Source of the DNA: Candidatus Obscuribacterales bacterium
GTDB lineage: Bacteria > Cyanobacteriota > Vampirovibrionia > Obscuribacterales > Obscuribacteraceae
Direction of reading: 5' to 3'
Length of the DNA stretch: 38,881 bases
NCBI GenBank assembly: GCA_949127735.1
Contig: CASBPX010000097.1
Span: 1 to 38,881 of the forward strand
A model generated the notes under the pieces. The model did no database searches, was not told where the DNA came from, and saw only the letters and a program-made list of their open reading frames with translations. Numbering within the stretch: position 1 is the first letter of the stretch; each line of letters opens with the position of its first letter. Below, piece by piece: positions 32,613-38,881 of this stretch. Position numbers and translations under genes: made by a program.

Positions 32613-32640
32613 GCGGTTAACGGTAAAGGTAGCAGTTAAC
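32613..32640. promoter_or_regulatory. Direct repeats GCRGTTAAC upstream of hom
   Basis: GCGGTTAAC (32613-32621) and GCAGTTAAC (32632-32640) are nearly identical 9-mers 19 nt apart, close to two helical turns, in the leader of the hom-thrC-thrB-lysC operon. Each contains the palindrome GTTAAC. They may be a regulator site; no clear -10/-35 pair could be fixed. Confidence 0.35.
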
Positions 32641-32662
32641 AATTCGGGCAGAAGTAACAAAT

Positions 32663-33952
32663 TTACACGTTTGGCAGCACAGTGACTATGCATGACTGTG
32701 CGCCCCGCCCTTTCACATTAATCACTTCAATCGACAAGTTCTTAAAATTGAATCTGTCACCAACCCTAGGCGGCCTACCAAGCTGATCCAGGACCAATCC
32801 ACTAATTGTATCGATACCTTCCTCTTCTATTGCAAGACCGAGATAAGCAGCGAGTTCGTCTAGCCTGAGGGTGCCTAAGACGCGCACACTGTTATCGTCT
32901 AGAGTTTCGATCTGGTTTGGAGCACTAGATTCATCGATCTCACCAATAAGCTCACCAAAAATATCTTGAATTGAAATGATACCAGCTGTGCCACCATGTT
33001 CGTCCAACACAATCGCCAGATGAGTACGAAACTGCCGCATTGATTCAAGAACCGACTGCAAGGTTGAAGACTGCGGCACATAGGGCACAGGCCTGATAAT
33101 CAAAGTTCTATCATCTGCAGCTTCTAAAAAAGCCGCGAGATCCTTCACATGCACAGTGCCGACAATACTATCCTTATCACCTGTGTGAACTGGATACCGA
33201 GAGTGATTGGCTTGACGCACAATCTCCAGAACTTGAGCCTTCGTCGGCCGAATCGGCACGGCTAGAATGTGAACCCGCGGCACCATAATGTCTTCGGCAA
33301 CGAGCTCTCCGAAGTCAAATAGCTGGTCAATTACACTGCCGATTTCATCGCTTATTATTCCCTCTGATTCGCTCTCTTTTAAAATTAACTGAATTTCGTC
33401 AGAAGAGAAAGCTGGAAACGTTGACTTAGAACGGTCTATACCAATAAGACTTCTCAGCAAAAAATTGTTCGTTTCATTGAGAATGAAGATAATTGGCCTA
33501 AACACTTTCATAAAAAAAAGCATAGGTCCAATCAAGAAAAACATTACCGCCTCAGACTTCTGCAGCGCTAACGATTTGGGTATCATTTCGCCAAAGACGA
33601 TGTGAAGATAGGTAAGCAACGCCAAAGACAAGGCGCTGGCAAGGGCGTGAATTGTTGTTATCTCAAGGGGCACGACAAGGTGCAGATAGTGAACAATCCA
33701 AGTCGCAATAACCTGCTCACCGTACATCCCCAGGGCCAAACTGGCTGCCGTAATACCAACTTGAGACGCGGCTATATAGCGATCTTGCAGCAGCGGTTCT
33801 TTGATAACAGAATAAATCTGCTTTGCTGTCCTATTTCCTTCAAGAGCGAGCTTTTCAATTGACAACTTCGGTGCCACCACCGTGGCAAACTCAGAAGCGA
33901 CAAAGAGGCCATTTAATAATATCAAAAGGAAGATTAGGCTCAGCTCAAACAT
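32663..33952 (-). CDS. CNNM/CBS/CorC (hemolysin-family) membrane protein, second copy
   Basis: The 429-residue protein has an N-terminal CNNM domain of three or four spans (FELSLIFLLILLNGLFVASE opens it; YLHIVFGEMIPKSLALQKSE is the conserved loop). A CBS pair follows at about 205-320 (AEDIMVPRVHILAVP, HLAIVLDEHGGTAGIISIQD), and a CorC/HlyC domain occupies the last 85 residues. The family is linked to Mg2+/Co2+ transport or ion homeostasis, not proven haemolysis. ATG 33952 overlaps the upstream paralogue by 8 nt and has a strong GGAGGAGG site. Confidence 0.9.
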   Translation of the reverse strand: MFELSLIFLLILLNGLFVASEFATVVAPKLSIEKLALEGNRTAKQIYSVIKEPLLQDRYIAASQVGITAASLALGMYGEQVIATWIVHYLHLVVPLEITTIHALASALSLALLTYLHIVFGEMIPKSLALQKSEAVMFFLIGPMLFFMKVFRPIIFILNETNNFLLRSLIGIDRSKSTFPAFSSDEIQLILKESESEGIISDEIGSVIDQLFDFGELVAEDIMVPRVHILAVPIRPTKAQVLEIVRQANHSRYPVHTGDKDSIVGTVHVKDLAAFLEAADDRTLIIRPVPYVPQSSTLQSVLESMRQFRTHLAIVLDEHGGTAGIISIQDIFGELIGEIDESSAPNQIETLDDNSVRVLGTLRLDELAAYLGLAIEEEGIDTISGLVLDQLGRPPRVGDRFNFKNLSIEVINVKGRGAQSCIVTVLPNV

Positions 33953-35255
33953 CTTGCTTGGCCTCCTCCTTCCTGCTTACAATCACCAAGATAGCGGCAT
34001 GATGCTCAACTGTTTCGACCTCAATCACCACTGACGGTAATTCAATCAAGTCACCGACAACTGGCACTCGCTCAATCATCTCCATGATTAAGCCATTAAT
34101 AGTTTCTGCTTCAGTTTCTGGCATTATGCCTAAAAATTTAGCGGCTCGATGCAACTTATAGAAGCCAGGTAGGCGAATGCGACCATCTTCTAAAGCTTCG
34201 ATAACTACAGTCTCTTTAAATTCGTCACTATCGACGTTTTCAATAAACTCAGCAAGAATATCGCCGGCGGTGACAATACCTAGTGTGGCACCGTGTTCGT
34301 CCATAACCACGGCCACGTGCGAATGCTGTGATTTAAGCAGAGCAATCAATCGACCGAGGCGTAGATTCTCTGGAATCATAGGCACACTCTTTATCAAAGA
34401 ATCAATGCCAGTAAGGTCGTTCTCCGAGAATCTCGCCTCAATTACGTGCCTAACACTAACGAACCCAAGTACATCGTCAATAGAATCTCCATACACCAGC
34501 AGTCGAGTATATGGACTATCTAAAGCAATTCGATAGCAATGTTCTAGAGAATTTTTATTCGAAACCGCAAGAACGTTAGACCGGGGAACCATAAGCTGTC
34601 TAGCAGTTCGCTCGCCAAGATCAAGGGCCTGCTGCAAGCGCTCGTGCTCAAGGGGCTCTAACAAACCACCATCTTTACTTTCCGCCAGCAGCAACTCAAT
34701 TTCTTCCAGCGAATGAACGTGTTTGTGAGAAGAAACCGGAATTCCCAGCATGCTCATGAAAAAGTTGCCACTGCCATTTAGCAGCCAAATAAACGGACGA
34801 AAGACAATCGAAGAAAGGTGAAGCGGCCAGTACATAAAGATGGCCACACGATCAGAATATTGCAAGGAGACCGACTTAGGAAGCAGCTCACCAAACAAAA
34901 TCTGCAGCAAGGTAAATAGTAAAAGAATTGCAATTGCCGCCACCGACTCAGCCAATATAGGCGTCAAACTAAAGTGATCAATTAATACTGCAGCGCATGA
35001 AGGTCCAAAGCTGATTTCACTATAAGCACCAAGAACCAGGCTCGAAACTGTTATTCCGATCTGGCATGTAGCAATATACTCATCTAGCTTGCGCGGCTCC
35101 TCCAAGATCGGCAGAAGTAACGAAGCAAGTGGATTGCCTGCTAAAGCCATTTTCCTAATTTGCGCGTGCCGGGCGGAGACAGTAGCAAACTCTGCAGCCA
35201 CGTAAACGGCATTGAGAACAATCATGCCAATTGCTATAAAACAAGCTAGTAGCAT
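33945..35255 (-). CDS. CNNM/CBS/CorC (hemolysin-family) membrane protein, first copy
   Basis: This is a 436-residue paralogue of the next gene with the same order: CNNM membrane domain (IAIGMIVLNAVYVAAEFATV, LLQILFGELLPKSVSLQYSD), a CBS pair (ARQLMVPRSNVLAVS, HVAVVMDEHGATLGIVTAGD) and a C-terminal CorC domain (INGLIMEMIERVPVVGDLIE). Tandem CorC pairs of this kind are common and may form heterodimers. The gene leads a two-gene operon on minus. The 222-nt gap to the divergent flavoprotein gene (35256-35477) shows no small gene and no clear promoter. Confidence 0.9.
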   Translation of the reverse strand: MLLACFIAIGMIVLNAVYVAAEFATVSARHAQIRKMALAGNPLASLLLPILEEPRKLDEYIATCQIGITVSSLVLGAYSEISFGPSCAAVLIDHFSLTPILAESVAAIAILLLFTLLQILFGELLPKSVSLQYSDRVAIFMYWPLHLSSIVFRPFIWLLNGSGNFFMSMLGIPVSSHKHVHSLEEIELLLAESKDGGLLEPLEHERLQQALDLGERTARQLMVPRSNVLAVSNKNSLEHCYRIALDSPYTRLLVYGDSIDDVLGFVSVRHVIEARFSENDLTGIDSLIKSVPMIPENLRLGRLIALLKSQHSHVAVVMDEHGATLGIVTAGDILAEFIENVDSDEFKETVVIEALEDGRIRLPGFYKLHRAAKFLGIMPETEAETINGLIMEMIERVPVVGDLIELPSVVIEVETVEHHAAILVIVSRKEEAKQDV

Positions 35256-35477
35256 TTCAACAATTGCCTAACACTTCCTAAGTCTTTGATTTTCCCGTCA
35301 ACACAGAACTTCCACTCAGCTACGATTTCTGAAAGTTCGCAGGCGATTGAACCTACCAGACTAAACCCTAGCAGCTTGGCAACCGGCCAATCATAATCGC
35401 CAAAATGCTTGCGTGGCAAGTGTTGGGAAACTCTATTTCCTTGCTGTCCTGAGCTGTTCAGCGGTTAGAATGACCTT

Positions 35478-36746
35478 ATGCCTAGCGCACCATCCAAAAG
35501 CCATCTCAGAACGCCGGTAGCCGTCATCGGTGGTGGCCCTGCCGGCCTGATGGCGGCCGAAGTGCTCATAGCCGCAGGTATAAGTGTTGACGTCTATGAA
35601 TCCATGCCAACCCTCGGGCGCAAATTTTTGCGCGCAGGGCTCGGCGGCTTGAATATTACTCACAGTGAGCTATACCAGGAATTTTGCTCCCGCTACGACG
35701 ACAAACAAAATCAGATGCAAGCACTTTTAAATGATTTTCCACCGGAGGCCCTGCGTCAGTGGGTGCACGATCTTGGTATCGAGACATTCGTCGGTACTTC
35801 GGGCCGAGTATTTCCTAAAGAGATGAAGGCCGCTCCGCTTTTACGAGCCTGGGTCCATCGACTTCGCAGCAGCGGTGTGCGCTTCCATCTCAATCACCAC
35901 TGGCTTGGATTCGATGGCGACTCGTTGCGCTTTAAATGCAAGGAAGGCGAATTTTCTCTAACTCCTGGTGCCACCATTTTAGCTCTTGGTGGTGCCAGTT
36001 GGCCGCAGCTCGGTTCCACCGGCATCTGGCTCCCATGGCTCCAAGGCCGTGGTGTAGAAACGGCGCCCTGGCAAAGTGCAAATTGTGGCTTTGACGTTAA
36101 ATGGAGCAAACATATGCAAGAGAAATTTGCAGCCGCTCCACTGAAGTCGATAGCACTTACATTTACCGACCTGGACGGTGCTAGCGAGAGCCGGCAAGGA
36201 GAGCTACTCGTAAAAGAGTATGGAGTCGAAGGCAGTCTGATTTACGCATTCTCAAAACGTCTACGTGAATATATCAACGTCCATGGAGAAGCCACTTTTA
36301 CTCTAGACTTACTGCCTGGCCGCATCGCCGACAGAGTCTTAAAGGAAGTTTCACGCCCTCGCGGAACGCGCTCCCTGTCGCGACATTTACAAGGTTGCCT
36401 TGGTAACGATAGTTTGAAGCGGGCTTTGCTATACGAGACATTAACCGGCGAGCAAATGGCCGATGCACCCACCCTGGCTAAATTTATCAAAGCTCTACCA
36501 GTAACTGTGCGCTCAACGCGACCTGTGGCTGAAGCAATCAGCACCGCTGGTGGTGTATGCTTCAACTCTCTCGACGACAACCTGATGATCAAGAATTTGC
36601 CTGGTGTCTTCATAGCCGGAGAAATGATCGACTGGGAAGCACCAACTGGTGGCTATTTGCTCACTGGTTGTTTCGCCACCGGAAAGCGAGCAGGAATGGG
36701 CGCCTGGCAGTGGGTAAGCAAAGAGCAATCAGCTCACAACGACTAG
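35478..36746 (+). CDS. HI0933/BaiN-type NAD(P)/FAD-dependent flavoprotein
   Basis: The 422-residue protein starts with the Rossmann motif VAVIGGGPAGLMAAEVLI and the group-specific GRKFLRAGLGGLNITHSE. GTSGRVFPKEMKAAPLLRAW, ILALGGASWPQLGSTG and the C-terminal GVFIAGEMIDWEAPTGGYLL complete the HI0933-like (BaiN / TIGR03862-like) pattern. Reactions of most members are unknown; BaiN acts on bile-acid intermediates in gut bacteria, which cannot be assumed here. The ATG at 35478 has a weak ribosome site. Its stop (TAG 36744-36746) directly abuts the stop of the rhomboid gene on the other strand. Confidence 0.88.
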   Translation: MPSAPSKSHLRTPVAVIGGGPAGLMAAEVLIAAGISVDVYESMPTLGRKFLRAGLGGLNITHSELYQEFCSRYDDKQNQMQALLNDFPPEALRQWVHDLGIETFVGTSGRVFPKEMKAAPLLRAWVHRLRSSGVRFHLNHHWLGFDGDSLRFKCKEGEFSLTPGATILALGGASWPQLGSTGIWLPWLQGRGVETAPWQSANCGFDVKWSKHMQEKFAAAPLKSIALTFTDLDGASESRQGELLVKEYGVEGSLIYAFSKRLREYINVHGEATFTLDLLPGRIADRVLKEVSRPRGTRSLSRHLQGCLGNDSLKRALLYETLTGEQMADAPTLAKFIKALPVTVRSTRPVAEAISTAGGVCFNSLDDNLMIKNLPGVFIAGEMIDWEAPTGGYLLTGCFATGKRAGMGAWQWVSKEQSAHND

Positions 36747-38378
36747 TTAGCCGCCAATAAATTTCTGCGTTCCATCAATAGCTTCCTTAGATGGTGTGCG
36801 AATGGAAGTAATGGCACCTAGTGCGATACCACCGATAAGTCCGCCAAGATGAGCAAAAACGGCAATGTGTGGAAGAAAGCGATCCATGACCAATTGCGAA
36901 AGTGCAATCACCGCCATCAAGATCAAATAACGCTCACGCAACGATCCAGGCAATATCGCTTTCAGTTTATAAATGCCCACCGCTACAGCGCCGAATATGG
37001 CAAGAATCGCTCCCGATGCGCCTACAGCCGGAATGCCAGGGCTGAGAAATAAGTGAGCCAACCCTGAAAGAATGCCACCAACAAAATAAATTGCCAAAAA
37101 TCTGTTGGTACCAAAAATATTTTCTGTGATGCGGCCAAAAGCATGAAGACCGAGCATGTTAACGCCCAGGTGAATAACCGAACTGTGTAAAAACATATAG
37201 GTGATTAGCCGCCAGAACTCTCCGTGTTTAATCACAGCGTCAGACAACAGGCCGTTTTCGAATATTGACTGACCAAAACTGCTGGAGAGCTGTAGATAAT
37301 TCTGAGGATTCGAAAGCAAAAAGACAGCAATATTGGCGAACAAAATAGCGTTGACTACAGGCGAACTGCGACGTGGAGCGAGAATTTCTTGAATAAACGC
37401 ACCACGTTGAAAATGCGCCCAGATGTCTTTAACTTCAGCACGGCAATCTTCAGGGCTAAAAGCCATGGCCTGACTAGGCTTGCCTGAAAGAGCGAAGTTT
37501 AAGCGCTTACGCAAAATCGGTACTTCCGTTTTGCTCAGCGCTTGTTCAAAAGCCGCCTGGGCCTGAGCGATTTCGCCTTCTTTCTGCAAGCAGCGTCCCG
37601 TCCAGTAAAGCGACAGCGCCTCCGGTAAGGCTGCTTTGGTCTCAGCAGTAATAGCCAACAACTGGTTGACATGATTACGCGATCCGCATAGTGCAAAGAA
37701 GGGAAGAAGCGCATTGGCTAAAAAATCCAGTGGCGTGATTGATTCATCAAAGCGAGACTGCCGCAAACATTCTGCGGCCTTTTGAAAAAGCCCAAGTTCA
37801 ATGTAAGCACGCGATGCTGAAAAATAGAGCAGAGGCGAAGCCTTGCGAGCACCAAAACGCAAACCCTCAAAATCGTTAACAACACTTTGCCAGTGCCAAC
37901 AAATTGAATTGCCCATCAACCTGTATTGAATGGGCACATCTCTAAGACCGGCGGGTAGATTTTTATAATTTTGCCATTTGTCTACCAGCGCTTCGCCGGC
38001 GGTGGCATCTTCGCTTGAAAAAGCAATATAGGCATTAACCATATCTTTCCAAAACTGACCAGGCACTCCCCAAAATACATAGGGCAGAAGTTTACTCCAC
38101 CTGCTCATTTCGTTTGTATCCATGCGGCTCATGGAACGCTTCACCTGACCGAACACATACCAGGCCGGCACGTGAAAAAGTAGAAAAAGAAACCAGCCGG
38201 CAATTTGCGCGACATAAATATTGTGCAGCAAAATGCCATAAGCTACGGCCATGAGTACCAGTATGCATTGAAAAATCAGGCCCCTGCCCCAGGCAAAGGG
38301 GGCCATTGAACGCACACCCAGCGATATACCGGTAAGAATTATAAGCGGCAGCAAGCTGTAGTATTCGTGGAGGCTCAT
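36747..38378 (-). CDS. Rhomboid protease with N-terminal membrane and helical-repeat regions
   Basis: This 543-residue membrane protein has two to three N-terminal spans (residues 5-75) and a soluble helical region of about 100-320 with TPR-like pairs (YFSASRAYIELGLFQKAAEC, LYWTGRCLQKEGEIAQAQAA). A C-terminal rhomboid domain follows from about 340: GEFWRLITYMFLHSSVIHLG, then the Ser in GIPAVGASGAILAIFGAV and the His in HIAVFAHLGGLIGGI, the intramembrane Ser-His dyad. Rhomboids cut membrane proteins within or near their spans. The extra helical region probably selects substrates or partners. Its start overlaps the nanE stop by 4 nt (ATGA). Confidence 0.9.
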   Translation of the reverse strand: MSLHEYYSLLPLIILTGISLGVRSMAPFAWGRGLIFQCILVLMAVAYGILLHNIYVAQIAGWFLFLLFHVPAWYVFGQVKRSMSRMDTNEMSRWSKLLPYVFWGVPGQFWKDMVNAYIAFSSEDATAGEALVDKWQNYKNLPAGLRDVPIQYRLMGNSICWHWQSVVNDFEGLRFGARKASPLLYFSASRAYIELGLFQKAAECLRQSRFDESITPLDFLANALLPFFALCGSRNHVNQLLAITAETKAALPEALSLYWTGRCLQKEGEIAQAQAAFEQALSKTEVPILRKRLNFALSGKPSQAMAFSPEDCRAEVKDIWAHFQRGAFIQEILAPRRSSPVVNAILFANIAVFLLSNPQNYLQLSSSFGQSIFENGLLSDAVIKHGEFWRLITYMFLHSSVIHLGVNMLGLHAFGRITENIFGTNRFLAIYFVGGILSGLAHLFLSPGIPAVGASGAILAIFGAVAVGIYKLKAILPGSLRERYLILMAVIALSQLVMDRFLPHIAVFAHLGGLIGGIALGAITSIRTPSKEAIDGTQKFIGG

Positions 38379-38881
38379 TGGGCAGACGTGGCAATAGCCT
38401 TGAAAGCCGGCATTCTAACGCGCCTTGATGGAATCGCTTTAACAAAACGCTCGGTAATCAGCTGCGGCCTGGTGATGGCCGAACCCACCACCACTGCGTA
38501 GGCACCAATTTCAAAAGCAGTCGTTAATTCTTCGGGGGTCCACACTCGTCCTTCAAGAATCACAGGTAGATTTAGATGGTCGATAAATTCTTTCAATAAA
38601 TCCATTCCTGGGCCGTGTTCCTTCGGCAATTCAGTTTCTTGAGTGTAACCAAATAGCGTTGTTGAAATTAAATCAGCTCCAGCTTCACCGGCGGCGATGC
38701 CTTCGCCAAAAGTAGCGCAATCGGCCCATACAGGCAAGTTTAGCTCGCAGTGAATGCGTTCGATAGTTTCAGCCAGTGTCTGGTTGTCGGCTCGCTTGCG
38801 TCCGGTGGCGTCAAGGGCAATAAAATCGGCGCCGGCGTCAGCGAGGGCACGGGCCTCAGCAAAACTCGCCGTAATGTATAC
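38375..38881 (-). CDS. nanE: N-acetylmannosamine-6-phosphate 2-epimerase, 3' part (5' end outside window)
   Basis: The frame is open from the window's right edge and covers about the last 168 residues of a protein that is usually 220-230 long. The visible blocks are YITASFAEARALADAGADFI, ALDATGRKRAD, LPVWADCATFGEGIAAGEAG, ISTTLFGYT, PVILEGRVWTPEEL and GAYAVVVGSAITRPQLITER, all typical of the NanE TIM-barrel. It converts ManNAc-6-P to GlcNAc-6-P in sialic-acid or amino-sugar use. The first in-frame ATG-like start at 38737 is internal. Its stop overlaps the rhomboid start by 4 nt, so the two are co-translated. Confidence 0.9.
   Translation of the reverse strand, partial: VYITASFAEARALADAGADFIALDATGRKRADNQTLAETIERIHCELNLPVWADCATFGEGIAAGEAGADLISTTLFGYTQETELPKEHGPGMDLLKEFIDHLNLPVILEGRVWTPEELTTAFEIGAYAVVVGSAITRPQLITERFVKAIPSRRVRMPAFKAIATSAQ

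Noticed and set aside
1..38881. CRISPR array, prophage or integron
   Set aside because: No regularly spaced repeats, phage structural genes or integrase were seen on either strand.

Overview
The window is a compact, gene-dense bacterial chromosome segment of moderate G+C with no phage region, CRISPR array or intact insertion sequence. My best guess is a non-photosynthetic relative of Cyanobacteria (Melainabacteria/Vampirovibrionia, perhaps Obscuribacterales). This is inference. It rests on the cyanobacterial-looking tRNA-Asn(GUU), a zinc-ribbon/Ser-Thr kinase/membrane-anchor protein with Thr-Gly-Arg repeats, a YbjN-like protein beside RNase D, and an aerobic respiratory gene set (Sdh1-type succinate dehydrogenase, aconitase, acyl-CoA dehydrogenase) with no photosynthesis genes. 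No 16S or ribosomal marker is present to settle it.

Layout. 1-4552 (+): 3' part of tryptophan 2,3-dioxygenase, a VOC/glyoxalase-like protein, an FAD amine-oxidase-fold enzyme and the kinase. 4553-5393: a probable short transcript for a 43-residue membrane protein, a strong terminator and tRNA-Asn on the minus strand. 5394-8019 (+): YbjN-like protein, inositol-monophosphatase/CysQ-like phosphatase and RNase D in a tight operon behind an inverted repeat that brackets a -10 box. 8172-10094: large acyl-CoA dehydrogenase, convergent with exonuclease III (10104-10886). 10887-11797: about 0.9 kb without convincing genes but with several short palindromes, then a ribbon-helix-helix regulator and a strong terminator. 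12152-14813: an unknown helical protein, a HEAT-repeat protein and a secreted low-complexity protein. 14908-17174 (-): aldo/keto reductase and AmpG-like MFS transporter.

17476-18513 is the most unusual gene. It has an IS1595-type zinc-ribbon/HTH head and an IS1595-type tail, but a DprA-like winged helix replaces the catalytic core, and its start codon lies inside a perfect hairpin. It is followed by aconitase (18723-21008), then a minus-strand set of alpha/beta hydrolase, GNAT and two tiny translationally coupled ORFs behind an 18-bp palindrome. The Sdh1-type operon is sdhC-sdhA-sdhB (23300-26728). After two small envelope proteins comes a complete minus-strand pathway from aspartate to threonine apart from asd (hom-thrC-thrB-lysC, 27899-32545), then two tandem CNNM/CorC proteins (32663-35255), a HI0933-type flavoprotein, a rhomboid protease with a helical-repeat region, and the 3' part of nanE running off the right edge.

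Overall the segment encodes central metabolism (TCA steps, fatty-acid oxidation, threonine-family biosynthesis), RNA/DNA processing and envelope functions. The points of novelty are the domesticated-transposase chimera, a dispersed palindromic motif centred on GATATCGC (four copies), the micro-ORFs, and several perfect inverted repeats next to promoters or start codons.
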